64,000 bases of DNA from Podocnemis expansa. Taxonomy: Eukaryota; Chordata; Testudines; Podocnemididae. How positions within the stretch are numbered: position 1 is the stretch's first letter; each line of letters begins with the position of its first letter. Positions 1 through 10,505 of this stretch are shown piece after piece. Position numbers and translations under genes: made by a program. The stretch spans positions 18,984,238 to 19,048,237 of the forward strand of contig ML681971.1 of NCBI GenBank assembly GCA_007922195.1. Reading direction: 5' to 3'. The notes under the pieces are model-generated. The model was not told the origin of the DNA. It worked only from the letters and a program-made list of their open reading frames with translations, and searched no databases.

Positions 1-524
1 GGAATCCTCCTTCAGGTACACTGTGCCACTCCAGTAGCATAGAAAGGTCAGAGAGGGCAGGGAACTTGGCGTTGAAGGAGTTCTCCCACTGTATGACCAG
101 CACAGGTCCTCTAATCCTAATACTCACTTATGCTCTGTGGAGAAAAATATATATATGGTTTTGTGAAACTGTTTAGATCTGTGCCAGTAAGGGGAACAGA
201 GGAAAAGGTAACACATTTTTCATTTCTGAGGGTAACTAAAAATTGACTCTGTTTGCTGAGGGACATGATAAATTCTCCATCACTTGGTGTTTATAAACCA
301 AGATTGGATGTCCTACTAAATGTGTTCTGGTTCACCCCATGTCATTAGACTTAATTCAGGAATTACATGCTAAAATTCTACAGTGTGTGTGATGTTTAGT
401 GAAGACAATGGCCTCTTCTGATCTTGACATTTATGGGCCTGGTTCTCATTTACATCAAGGTCACTTTACACCACTTTGGCAATGTAAAGGGGTATTACAG
501 AGCATGAATATATAATTTATACTC
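1..524. other. non-coding, no feature recognised
   Basis: AT-rich single-copy-looking sequence. I see no long reading frame, splice-framed exon or clear repeat boundary here. Confidence 0.5.
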
Positions 525-1258
525 TGTGATGGGTGTGTACACCCCAGACTGGCAGCTAAAAGGGTTAACAGGTATGAGGGCTGAATTAAACTATTTGGTA
601 GCAGGTGGCGGCTGTGTTAAGTACACACCTCATTAGTAGACCCAGCTAAGGAGAAGCTGGGTCGTCTTTATAAAGGGAGGAGCTCAATGCAATGAAGAAG
701 AGACAAAGGTAGGAGGAAGCCAAGGGGGGTTTAGTTCTTGGTGTCCTCCCCTGATGAGGCAGCTCTCTCAAGTAGGGTGGGGACAGGAAATACACCAAAA
801 AACTACAGAAGTGATGTGAGCTGCTATGGTGGAGCTTGTCAAAGGCATGAGACCCAAAGGAAGTAGCCTGGAAGTGTTATTCCTACAGAAGAGCGGGGGA
901 GAACCCAGGCACTGGGAGCTTAAGCTCAAAATGAGTGTGGCATAAGTGTTGTTTGGTTTTATGTGAGAGTGTTTTTAAGTTCTGCTGGGGGTCTAGGGAG
1001 AAGTCTAGGAATCCTCGTGTTCGGAAGGAAGGGTGAACAGCCTTAGTAAAGGCTACTAAGAGGGACAGAGTTCATGATGCTGATGACTGGTGTTTTGTGG
1101 GACACTAACATGCTGTAAGGGGTGCACTATAGCATTGATATGGATGGGGGTGAAGTCAGCACACCAGATCACAGGAGCTCTGAGGAGGAGAGGCAGGAAT
1201 GGCACAAGCCTGGGTCAAACAGCAATGTCCCAGGGCGGTGAGTTTGTCTGTTACCCAC
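525..1258 (+). mobile_element. possible solo LTR or LTR fragment
   Basis: The block opens with TGTGATGGGTGTGTACACC, has an AAAGGGTTAAC stretch near 559, and carries a TATA-like box (TTTATAAAGG) near 669 followed by a purine-rich leader, as in retroviral or gypsy LTRs. No target-site duplication or matching partner LTR was found, so the ends, especially the right one, are guesses. It could equally be an unrelated promoter-like repeat. Confidence 0.3.
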
Positions 1259-1659
1259 TATAAGGCTCCTTTGTACTGCTAACATGGTGTAAAATGACTT
1301 CAGCATAAATCAGAATCAAGCCCTATAAATCAGTAAATTTGGAGAATAGTTGGAACATCCTTAGGTTGTCATAGTATCTAAAAGAAATACCCAGCTATCA
1401 AAAGTGTGAAAAAAATCCAGTTGTCAAAAATGTGTGAAAGTCAAGGCACAAAGTTATGGAAGAAATTAAAAAAATTGAGGCAGATTTATGAAAATGCCAT
1501 CACATTGAAATGTGGATATCAGCCAGAAAACCAACATGTTAGCCATACGTAATGTCACTCACTGCTCATAGTTACTATTCTGGTGGTGTGGGATTAGCTT
1601 CAATTTACAGTGTAGATGCAAAGGCTATGTACTAACAAAGTTTTCTGTTAGAGATGTTG

Positions 1660-1737
1660 AAGTGTGATTTTTTCCCACAAAAGCTATGTGATAAATAAGT
1701 GCCACAGAGCTCCTTGTTTGTTTTGCTGAGTAGCAAC
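1660..1737 (-). repeat. hairpin-repeat fragment (one arm)
   Basis: A decayed arm of the repeat seen intact near 58531: a TCCCACAAAAGCTATG part, then AATAAGTGCCACAGAGCTCC and TTGTTTGTTTTGCTGA. The ATTTGTTAGTCTTTAA section is missing, so it is internally deleted. Confidence 0.55.
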
Positions 1738-2726
1738 CATAAAGCTGGCTGTGTGTTCTACTGAAAAATAAAAAAAAGTTTTTCCTGCCACTTGGCTTGG
1801 ATACACATATAAAAATAATTTTTCCATCCACCTTGTGCTGTTGAAGCAAATGATCTGCAGAAATGGGATACTGCATAGATCAGAAGGTGAGTTTATCTAT
1901 CCATATTAGATGGTTAGGCCACCTCCAGATCTTTGATTGCCAGCCTGCCTGCAATGAGCTGTATGTGCTTCCCTAACATAGGTCTATGCATCTGTGTGGC
2001 TGTATTTATGTAGTCCAAGTGACTTAAAACAACTGGTTTCAGTTGTTTTGTAGAAAACTGTAGTATTTCAATGGGTTTATCTTTATTATACAATGTGTGC
2101 TCTCACACACAATCCAGAGACTATTCACTTCAATGAGCTTTGTAGCAATCCCTTTCTTCCCAGTAAATGTATGGAAAACTGTCACGGGTAGCTCAGATGT
2201 TGATTTTATGGCCAATGTAATATAAAATGGACTTACTTCAGTTTCTATTGAACCAGTTTCATGTCTGCATTGAAAGCTGCTGGAACTCTTGCTGCCTTTA
2301 GATGAGATGATCATTGACCTGGGAACAAAGCTGACATTACCTACTTAGTGTGTTCTACAAAGAAACAAACAAACAAGGGATGCTATCCTAATGACACTTC
2401 CGAAAACTTTTATGCTTACGGAGGACCACATTCTGCCACCTTTACTGATGCTGCATATACTTTCTAGCACACGCTAGTCCGTGAATAATCAATCCCATTG
2501 AAATTGGGATTACTCAAGAAATGAGGCCCTACTCAGAAGGATGGCTAAATCTAAGCCTATGAAATTTATTCTCCTATTTCAGCAGTCTGATTAGCATTTG
2601 ATAACAGAGCCACAGTAACTGCAATGCTTAAGAATTCATCTTTATTGACAATAATGATAGCAATCAACATTGCTTCACGTTTGTTTTCCCTCTGCTTTAC
2701 AGCTATCTTCCTGTATTTAGTCACAG
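1738..2726. other. non-coding, no feature recognised
   Basis: Only short chance reading frames are present, with no motifs, and I could not assign any repeat. Confidence 0.45.
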
Positions 2727-2850
2727 ATTTTTAAGCCCAGAAGGAACCTTTAGAGCACCAAATTCTAGTCTGACCTCTATTTTAACACAGGGCATAAGAT
2801 TCCCACTATTAGCCCCTCTCCTGAGTCCATTATTTTGGGTTTGACCAAAA
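2727..2850 (+). repeat. CR1/L3-like LINE 3' fragment
   Basis: Contains AGCCCAGAAGGAACC followed by a TCTAGTCTGACCTC stretch and AACACAGGGCATA. This order recurs in part near 44700 and 46985 and resembles 3' tails of old CR1-like LINEs in reptiles. It is short and diverged. Confidence 0.4.
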
Positions 2851-3094
2851 CATATCTTCCAGAAAGACTGCCAGTCTTGAAATGAAGAGACCAAGAGATG
2901 GACAATCAATTACTGCTGCTGGTTGCTTGTTTCAGTAACTAATCACACCCTGCTAAAAATGTGCAGCTGATTTCTGATGTCAATTGATTGGGTTTGACTG
3001 ACAGTCATTGGTTCTTTTTTGTCTTCCTCTACCAGATGAAAGCACCATTCACTACTTGTATTTTCTCCTCAAGAAGATAAAGATATGCTGTAAT

Positions 3095-3660
3095 TATGTC
3101 TGTTCCCCACTAGCAAATGGGTTTCAGGTCCAGGATTCCAGTAGCAACAACCACTGGGATGCACATAGCAGGAAATAAAGTGTTTTATTAACTAACAGAT
3201 TACTTAACTAGATATCCAGATAAAAGTGATATACCCAGAGTTAAACACAAGGCAATATAGACAGGCTTACAACCCAATCAGCAGTTCACGACCGTGGACT
3301 TCAGCAAGGGAGTGATGTCCTCCGAGGCACCCTTCAAGGTCCTACGGCGGAGTCCATTGAAGTCTGGGAATGGGTTATAATTATAACCCATAAAGTCCTT
3401 TGTTTCATAGGGAAGGGGTGATCAGGCTCTCCCCTAGTCATGCAGATGGTCTGCTGGAATGTTGATTCCCACCACCGGCATTCCCCAATCTACACCCTAG
3501 ACAGCTACTTTTTTACTACCTACTTGTTTACTACATAACTCTACAGAGTACCCTTAAGTTGTTTGGGGGACTCTACAAAGTATCCTTAAGTTGTTTGGAG
3601 GCCTCCATTGGCAACTATTGTTATACTGTTACAAAGTCTTCTGTTTGCCTTACAATGTCA
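3095..3660 (-). mobile_element. possible LTR-like remnant
   Basis: A block with GGAAATAAAGTGTTTTATTA near 3170 and a GC-richer flank, similar in layout to the block at 40450-41000 (AAAAGATGATTTTATTAAAAG). Read on the minus strand both would place an AATAAA-type signal inside an LTR-like unit. No termini or duplication were found. The 3660-4082 stretch after it is AT-rich and featureless. Confidence 0.22.
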
Positions 3661-4082
3661 CCTGTTCTCTTTTTAACAAATTAAAAAGATTGAGCTCTTT
3701 TAAGTTTCTGGCTATGAAGCATTTTGTATAGCCCTCAAAACATTTTTGTAGCTTTTTTTTTTTCACTTTCAGTATTCTTCAACATTTAGAAAGCATGTTT
3801 CTTTAAAAATATTTGGCTAGCCTCTGTTAACCCTCATAGCAAGACATGAGCTATGTCTTGTATTAGAAGAATAAAGGAAGCTCCATTCTTGCACACAGAT
3901 AACACTGCTAGGACATCTGGATGAATATCATAACTTGAAGCAGTTTTCATACTATTGCTTTAGGTGTCCTGGGAGCAAATAGCCTCTCATCTAATTTATA
4001 CTGGAATAAAATCTCCTATTGATTTTAATAAAATTGAAGATGATCATTTTGAATGAAGTCCCTAAGGCACCCACTTCATATA

Positions 4083-4270
4083 ACGGTGGGTTACTCACCA
4101 GTAACCGTCCTTCTTCGAGATGGGCTGCTTGGATCCATTCAGTAATAGGTGTCTCTGTGCTGGAGCACTGGATTGGTTGGAAAAACTTGTCCTAGCCTGT
4201 CAGAAGAGGGGAGGTGGCCACCGCCCCTCATGCCACCTGTGGCTATATATATGGCCACCTCTCAACCTCT
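4083..4270 (-). repeat. DIRS left (3') inverted terminal repeat
   Basis: Sequence such as GGATCCATTCAGTAATAGGT, CTGGAGCACTGGATTGGT and CTTGTCCTAGCCTGTCAGAA reappears reverse-complemented at 12780-12929. The outermost ~25 bases (GGGTTACTCACCAGTAACC, itself a near-palindrome) have no counterpart at the right end, an asymmetry typical of DIRS termini. Confidence 0.85.
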
Positions 4271-4329
4271 CCCCAGTTCCTAGGAGTTGCCAACTCCAGA
4301 TGCGGGGATGGAGGGGAGGGACATGAATG

Positions 4330-4440
4330 GATCCGAGCAGCCCATCTTGAAAATGGATGGTTACTGGTGAGTAACCCACCATTCTTCCTCGAGCACTGCT
4401 TGGATGCATTCAGTAATAAGTGACTACTAGCCATACTGAT
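4330..4440 (-). repeat. DIRS internal complementary region
   Basis: GGTTACTGGTGAGTAACCC at about 4363 is the reverse complement of the outer left terminus. It is followed by CTTGGATGCATTCAGTAATA, which repeats part of the terminal repeat in direct orientation. In DIRS elements this region carries sequence from both ends and is thought to template circularisation. Its position just inside the 3' repeat fits a minus-strand element. Confidence 0.75.
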
Positions 4441-5363
4441 GGATGGTGGGTGGAGTTGGTACTTCCACCTTCAGCACAGCAACAAGTTCCATAAGGTAGA
4501 GGCCCCGCAGCAAGATGCTCGCCAGAGTCAAGAGGCGAGCAGGCCTTGACGGGCCCAGAAGAAGCAAGAGCTGAGGGTCAACCCAGGACAGAGGCAAGAC
4601 CAAACCCACCAAGTCAGAACGCATAAGCAGGTCAGACAAGGTCACCAGAGCTGGAGAAAAAGGACACAACCTAACAAAAACGGGTGGCGTAGGTGCTCTG
4701 CATAGGAGGAAAGACGTGGAGTGGAACCAACAGACTACAATGTCTGGGCATAGGCCATGTCACATGGACTCGAAGAACACTAAAAGCTAGCAAATGAGAC
4801 TGGCCATATGGGCGTGTCTCGTGCGAGAACAAAGAAAGGGTAAGCATAGAGCACCAAAAGGCTTAGCAGGAGCCATGTGGTTATGGACTGATCTGGCGAC
4901 TACTGAGTACACAGGAAGAAGGGAATGACTATGCCCCTTATCTAGGATGCGACCAAGCAAGCCGTCTGGTTAAAAGAGAGAAAATGAGGATACAAGGTTG
5001 TAAGACGGGCTTGAGGGTGACTGAGAAGACCATGCGACACTAAGCCGTGGTATATAGAGTCAAGCCAAGCAGGACGGGGGCCTACGGTATGCTAGTTAAA
5101 AACCTGGTAGCACGGAAGCGCATGTTTTCATCTGAGCAGGCGCCACAACTGGGTTCTTGCAGGAGAGAGGTTCTGGGACAGGTCACTAACGGCAAGATGG
5201 CCCGAGGCAGTGCTGATGAGATGGTCCTACTAGGGCCCGCAGGGTGCTGGAATGCAGAGGAGGACCCTGCTGGTCTAAGCTTGTAGGGTTTGCATTGCAA
5301 AGCTCTCACTAAGGCGTGGGGGTGTGGGGAGAAAGCGATGGGAGAGAACTCTTACTACCATCT
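4441..5363 (-). other. DIRS 3' remnant, no readable protein
   Basis: Lies between the internal complementary region and the truncated gypsy LTR. All frames are short and I see no tyrosine recombinase R-H-R-Y pattern. The junction at 5363/5364 drops straight into the middle of an LTR, so it marks a deletion or rearrangement. Confidence 0.5.
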
Positions 5364-5483
5364 GGTGTGTACCTGGGAGCAGCCATGTGAAATCTTCTCT
5401 GGGGCACGTCTCCCAATTTACACAACAATGGCCCATGCTAGGGAGTCTCTAAATTCACAACCTTCTACAAGCATATCACTACA
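5364..5483 (-). repeat. gypsy 3' LTR, truncated
   Basis: Matches 9757-9876 base for base apart from about three substitutions, and has the same 120-bp length without gaps. The 82 bases corresponding to 9675-9756 are absent from its outer side, where DIRS sequence begins abruptly. In element orientation the LTR starts TGTAGTGATATGC. Confidence 0.93.
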
Positions 5484-5507
5484 TCTTCCCCCCTAAGGAA
5501 AAGAAGC
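5484..5507 (-). other. polypurine tract
   Basis: On the minus strand, CTTAGGGGGGAAGA lies directly against the TGTAGTG start of the 3' LTR. This is the expected place for the plus-strand DNA primer of an LTR retrotransposon. Confidence 0.85.
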
Positions 5508-5702
5508 AAACAGTTAGATACATATAAAAGCTAGCTAATAATACATGCACTAACATCTAACAACACATAACAGCTATCTAAAAAAAAAAAAAAACATGCT
5601 GAAGGACAGTCCATAAATCCAGAATCTGAACTACCTAGAGAGGAGAGGTTACTAGCACATCACTCTCAACTGAGTCTTTACCACCCATTTCCCTTACATA
5701 TC

Positions 5703-6728
5703 CTAGCAACTCTCTATGAGTCTTTCTGGACGTTTGATGACTAGATTAGATCTTCTCAGTACTGGTCCTTTGTTCAGGTCTGAATTCTCTTGTTCCCTGA
5801 TGGTTTCATTACCATGTGTTGAAGATATCGGATCAGTCAGGGGAGGCATGCCAGAATCTACCTCAACTTCCACAGTGTTGGAACTTTCTGGAATAAGTCG
5901 TAGATCCCGTTGATTATGTCGAAATGTGTTCCCTTCATCTGTGTGGACCACGTAAGACCGTGGATGCAGCTGTTTTTTAATAGTACCTCTTTGTCCCCAG
6001 GTATTAGAAGAGTGATTCCTCAGGCACACTCTATCACCTGGGTTAAGGGATGGAAGATCACAAGCCCTTCTATCAAAATAATATTTCTGCTTCCACTTCT
6101 GGTTTTGTTTCATCTTCCAAATGTTAGCATTGTTCTTGGATTGCAGCAATTTATCAGTAATAGGTAAGTTAGAACTGATCCTTCTTCCCATTAACAGCTG
6201 AGCTGGAGAAAAGCCATTCTCCAGGGGTGTACTTCGGTAGACCAGCAATGCTGTATACAGATCACCTCCACTTTCAAAAGTCTTTTTCATCAGGTTCTTT
6301 ACTGTCTGTATAGACCTTTCCACCAGTCCGTTTGATTGGGGATAATTGGGACTGGAGGTTTCATGATGAAAATCCCAATCTAAGGCAAACTGCCTGAATT
6401 CTGCACTTGAAAATTGTGGCCCATTGTCGCTGAAGACCTCATCAGGAATTCCATGTCTGGAGAAAATTCCTTTCATGCCAGTGATCACTGAATTACTATT
6501 AGTACTGTTCAGTGTGCAAATTTCTGGATATAAGGAGTAATAATCAGTGACTATTAAGTAATCCTTGGCACGCCAGGTAAATAAATCCACACCTACTTTC
6601 TCATAAGGTCTCTGTGGAACCGGATGGGATCTCAGTGTCTCTGCCTGTTGGCATGGCCTGTATTTCAAGCATGAAAAGCAGTTTTTTACCACATTGGTAA
6701 TGTCGTGATTGATCTGCGGCCAATACAT
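5703..6728 (-). pseudogene. pol: gypsy integrase (C-terminal part of pol)
   Basis: Open for 341 codons after the stop at 6735 and in the same frame as the RT/RNase H part, so this is one polyprotein cut by a single TGA. It starts within the H2C2 zinc-binding region (FSCLKYRP near residue 19-26 holds the last cysteine). The DDE core follows: first Asp in KVGVDLFTW (about residue 49), second Asp in FSDNGPQFSS (about residue 100), and Glu in NGLVERSIQ (about residue 137). A GDRVCLRN segment around residue 230 resembles the GPY/F-type module. All three catalytic acids are kept. The enzyme inserts the element's cDNA into the genome. The stop replaces what reads as an Arg codon (CGA to TGA), consistent with CpG decay. 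Confidence 0.9.
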
Positions 6729-6734
6729 GACCTC

Positions 6735-8283
6735 TCATGCTCGTTCTTTGCACTTCTCAATTCCTAAGTGACCTTCATGAATCTTCTGTAACATTTCTTT
6801 TCGGAGGCTCTGTGGTATTACAACCTTACCACCTTTGAAAATCAGCCCATCTACCACAGTCAGTTCATGCCTGCAGTTCTGATAGTCTCTTATACTTAGA
6901 GAGCAACTGGTTATTATTTCAGGCCATCCTTTAATTATCACCTCTTTGAGGAGTCCCAACGATTCATCTTTCTCAGTCTCTTCTCTTCTGCGTTGCAGTC
7001 TTATGTTAGTTATGGGATTTGCACTCACAATCATATCTACATAGGCTTGCACTTCTGTTTCCAGTGTCTTCTCGGGTACCATAGGTGGTACTGCACTGGA
7101 AAGTGCATCTGCAGTGAACATAAATTTGCCTCGTGTGTAGGTCACCAGTAAATTGTATTTCTGCAATTTGATCATCATTTTTTGAATCCTTAAGGTACAG
7201 TCATTTAGTGGTTTGTTAAATAATGCAATCAAGGGCTTGTGATCTGTTTCAACTTCCACTCTCTGTCCATAAATATACTGATTGAATCTCTCACAGGCGA
7301 ACAAGATTCCTAAAAGCTCCTTCTCAATCTGTGCATATCTAGTCTCTGCATCAGTCGGTGATTTGGATGCATATGCCACAGGTTGCCAGCAATCTTCATG
7401 TTTTTGTAAAATCACGGCACCCAACCCCGACTGTGATGCATCCGCTGAAATTTTAATGGGCTTCTCTGGAGCAAAAAATTTCAATACTGGTTCCTGTATC
7501 AAGTTTTGTTTTAAACTTCTCCATGATTCCTCCTGTGCAGCATCCCAACACCATTCATTTTTGTCCTGTAGGAGTTGTCTCAATGGTGCCGCCTTGGCAG
7601 AAAGATTGGGTATGAATTTTCCAAGATAGTTAACCATTCCCAGGAACCGTTGGACATCTTTCTTTGACTGGGGACATGGCATCATTTCAATGGCTGAAAT
7701 CTTCCTCTTATCCGGTTTTACACCTTCATGAGAAACAACGTCCCCTATAAAAGTCAGTTCTCTAACTCCTAACACACATTTGTCCTTATTTAGTTTGAGG
7801 TTTGCGGCTCTAGTTGCATCTAACACTTGCCGAAGCTGACGATCATGCTCCTCTTTTGTAGAGCCCCAGATAATGATGTCATCCATGGAGGTGTCCACAC
7901 CAGTAATATGTTCATAGATCATGTGTACGGTTTTGTGATACACCTCTGGTGCTGAAGCTATACCGAAGGGTAAGCGTAAAAATTTGTATCTTCCGAAAGG
8001 AGTATTAAATGTGCATAATTTTGAGCTTTCCTCTGTTAATTTTAGCTGCCAAAATCCAGAGGATGCATCCAATTTACTGAAGTATTGAGCATTTGCAAAC
8101 TGAGCCATAATCTCTTCTCTATTTGGTAGTTTGTAATGTTCTCTTTGTATACCTCTGTTGAGGTCTCTGGGATCTAAGCATATGCATAGCTGGCCATTAC
8201 TTTTTTGCACTATAACTGGGGAGCTCACCCATTCCGTTGGCTCCTCTATTTTTTGTATTACTTTCATTGCTTCCATTGTTTAT
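6735..8283 (-). pseudogene. pol: gypsy reverse transcriptase / RNase H
   Basis: About 513 readable codons. The RT begins inside its normal N-terminal part (EEPTEWVSSPVIVQKSNG), has CLDPRDLN near residue 35 and the catalytic SMDDIIIWG near residue 130. RNase H follows with ISADASQSGLGAV, EKELLGILFACE and ETDHKPL, and then ADALSSAVP, the usual link to integrase. About 40 residues expected upstream of EEPTEW are missing. The preceding protease segment ends in HTIRIN in another frame, so a deletion near 8283 both removes sequence and shifts frame. The segment ends in the TGA at 6735, which separates it from integrase. The copy makes element cDNA in intact relatives but cannot be active here. Confidence 0.93.
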
Positions 8284-8709
8284 GCGGATTGTATGTTCAC
8301 CTTGCAAGCAACCCAATCCCTGAAACAGGTCCTGATATTCTTCAAGGAGTGCCTCATAGCCAGATGCAGGCCTATCTTGTAGTGAGAGCACCCTTTTTAC
8401 CAGATTCAGTTTCTTACAGGCGGCCAAGCCCAAAATTGGTGTCACCTCCTGTGGCACTACAATGAAAGGCAGCCTGTACACAGTGTTCTAATGGTTAACG
8501 CTAGCGAAGCAGCGTCCCTGCACAGGTATATTTGTTCCAGAATACCCAGTTACTTTTATGTTTGTTGGTCCCAGCTTGGGTCTTATTCTCAGTCTCTAAT
8601 AATCTCCTGTAGACAGAATGTTAACCTGAGCTCCTGTGTCTAGTTTTAGTGGAATGATTGTTCCATTCACTGACAAAGGCAGTATCCAGTCCCTCTCACT
8701 AGGTTTGCT
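8284..8709 (-). pseudogene. gypsy aspartic protease and linker to RT
   Basis: Read in the gag frame past its TAA, the sequence gives WILPLSVNGT and then LKLDTGAQVNIL, where DTG is the aspartic protease active-site motif. Later come VTPILGLAACKKLNLV and the start of the RT lead-in. Two TAG codons interrupt it (after STGDY and before the TVYRLPF segment). The shared frame with gag suggests the ancestral element made one Gag-Pol polyprotein. Confidence 0.85.
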
Positions 8710-9501
8710 TTATCCCAGTACATCTACAAAGCACTCCTCAGTCTCACTGTCAGTAACTAAATGCACTTGATTTTTGTGCCTTTGGGATCTGCAGCAGTTT
8801 GCAAAATGATTAAGTTTCCCACAGTTATGACAGAGTTTCCCATAGGCAAAACACTGTTTCGGACCATGCTGTGATCCACACTTGCCACAAGACCATCTGG
8901 ACTCAGTGTTCCTGATAGCAGAGTTTGGTTCCACATTGTGATTTGAACCACTCTGGCTACATGCTGTTTGTCTAAGGGCATGCACTGTCCCTTCTGGTGA
9001 ATTCAGCTCTTTTACTTGTGTTTTTACCATTTCAGTGGCCCTACATATTTGAAGGGTTTCATTCAAAGAGATCTCTCCCTCTCTGAGCAGTCTTTCTCTT
9101 AATCCATTGTTTGTAATGCCACAAATGAGTCTATCTTTGATCAGAGACTCTGCCAAGCCACCAAAGTGACAGCTTTTACTGAGTTTCCTTAATTCTGTAA
9201 CATATTGGTCTATGGTATTATCCGGTTTTTGCATGCATGTAAAAAATCTATGCCTCTCAAAAGTCACATTCATTTTTGGCAAGCAATATTCCTCAAACTT
9301 AGTCAGTATAGTGTTTAAATTCATGCTTTCACCATCTTGAAATTCAAAGTTATTATATACATCCAGTGCCTCCTCCCCAACAACATGCAAAAATATAGAT
9401 GATTTCTGGTTTTCATCTTTGTTCTGTGCTCCAATGGCAGACAAATACAACAGAAATCGCTGCTTAAACTTTAGCCAGTTTTCTGCAACATTACCAGACA
9501 T
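8710..9501 (-). CDS. gag: gypsy Gag with zinc knuckles
   Basis: 263 codons, ATG at 9501, intact to TAA at 8710. The N-terminal half (NWLKFKQRFLLYL, then a FEEYCLPKMN region near residue 90) matches the capsid-like retrotransposon gag domain of vertebrate gypsy elements. The C-terminal third has two zinc-knuckle units, CGKCGSQHGPKQC and CHNCGKLNHFANCC, the second with exact C-x2-C-x4-H-x4-C spacing. Gag packages the element RNA. The ATG lies about 155 bases after the primer-binding site. The stop just before protease may be a mutation rather than the true Gag end, because the downstream frame continues in register. Confidence 0.88.
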   Translation of the reverse strand: MSGNVAENWLKFKQRFLLYLSAIGAQNKDENQKSSIFLHVVGEEALDVYNNFEFQDGESMNLNTILTKFEEYCLPKMNVTFERHRFFTCMQKPDNTIDQYVTELRKLSKSCHFGGLAESLIKDRLICGITNNGLRERLLREGEISLNETLQICRATEMVKTQVKELNSPEGTVHALRQTACSQSGSNHNVEPNSAIRNTESRWSCGKCGSQHGPKQCFAYGKLCHNCGKLNHFANCCRSQRHKNQVHLVTDSETEECFVDVLG

Positions 9502-9656
9502 TTAGAGAGGTGAAGGAGCCTGTAAAACATCCATTGTTAGAGCTTACACTTACTTGCTGAAGGCTTTCTTTGTTTTCAGAGATCCCTGATGTTTTGCTGT
9601 TTTCAGGTGCAAATGCAGGAATTTTCCTCCAAGTCTTTTTAGTTTCCAAACTCATT

Positions 9657-9674
9657 CCCCATCTTCTGACACCA
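9657..9674 (-). other. primer-binding site
   Basis: Directly after the 5' LTR, on the minus strand, TGGTGTCAGAAGATGGGG begins with TGG, the complement of tRNA CCA ends. The following bases resemble tRNA-Leu primer sites, but the tRNA assignment is from memory and imperfect. Confidence 0.75.
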
Positions 9675-9876
9675 TGTAATGATCTTGAGGGTTCATTAAA
9701 GATGATACTACAGAATGAGTAAGGAATAGAACTTTAATCATACAGACAGGTATCCAGGTGTGTACCTGGGAGCAGCCATGTTAAATCTTCTCTGGGGCAC
9801 GTCTCCCAATTTACACAACAATGGCCCATGCTAGGGAGTCTCTAAATTCACCACCTTCTACAAGCATATCACTACA
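9675..9876 (-). repeat. gypsy 5' LTR, complete
   Basis: On the minus strand it runs from TGTAGTGATATGC to ATCATTACA and is bounded by the primer-binding site. It has TG...CA ends and is 202 bp. The next plus-strand bases after 9876 (GTCGT) would be the target duplication, but the partner copy is lost with the truncated LTR. Confidence 0.88.
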
Positions 9877-10505
9877 GTCGTAACTAGGTGTTCCCTCTCA
9901 GGGTTTGAAAGGGTGCCCCCAGCTGTGCTTTGGTGAAGTTGGGGGAGAGTGGGCTACCTCGAAGCGGGGGGTAGACGAAGGTGAGGGTTCCTGAGGTGGA
10001 CCCCTGGTTCCCATTAGATCACCAGAAGGTGGAGATGTGGAACCATGCAAGGGAAGGAAAAAAAAGGAGGAGTGGGCCGTACCTTGGGCCCATGCAAGGG
10101 TAAAGACCTACTCTAAAAGATACCTTCCCGATTAAATTAGCTATCCAGGTAGCTGTATTGCTACACAGATGTGTCCCCTTCAGTGCGCAGGAGATATTCC
10201 TGTCAAATGGGGGTTGGGGTCGCAGCGCAGAAACGATGGTATGACCAGGGGTATCCCCTCCCCTTCCCCTGACCCAGATATGAGGGGGCGTACCTGGAGC
10301 ACGCATCATGGCCACAGGCACAGTCCTGTTGCAAGTAGGCTTCGGATGTGCGCATCTCAGAGCCCCCTCAACAGCTGAGTATACAACGAGACGTGCCTCC
10401 ATTCCTCGGCGAGGTGTAGGGTGGGGAACGTGATGGGGAATATCCGGGAAGGAAGGCTGCTAGGAGTAGAAGAGAGGTGGTTTTCATCTTCGGGAAAGTC
10501 GCTGC
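9877..10505 (-). other. DIRS interior downstream of gag, unreadable
   Basis: GC-rich DIRS-derived sequence between the gypsy 5' LTR and the gag remnant. A 127-codon open stretch on minus (10019-10402) shows no reverse transcriptase motifs. I cannot tell whether this is decayed RT lead-in or spacer. Confidence 0.4.

Larger units (their letters stand above)
5364..9876 (-). mobile_element. Ty3/gypsy LTR retrotransposon
   Basis: Order on the minus strand: 202-bp LTR (9675-9876), primer-binding site, gag, protease, reverse transcriptase, RNase H, integrase, polypurine tract, and a truncated 120-bp 3' LTR. RT-RNaseH-integrase order defines Ty3/gypsy (Metaviridae-type) elements. The shared 120 bp of the LTRs differ at only about three positions, so the insertion is fairly young. 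Gag, protease and pol look like one original frame. Lesions are stop codons at 8710, two within protease, a frame-breaking deletion near 8283 and one stop at 6735. Confidence 0.93.

Noticed and set aside
5703..9501. Endogenous retrovirus rather than gypsy
   Set aside because: No envelope frame lies between integrase and the 3' LTR. The RT/integrase text and short LTRs fit vertebrate Ty3/gypsy elements.
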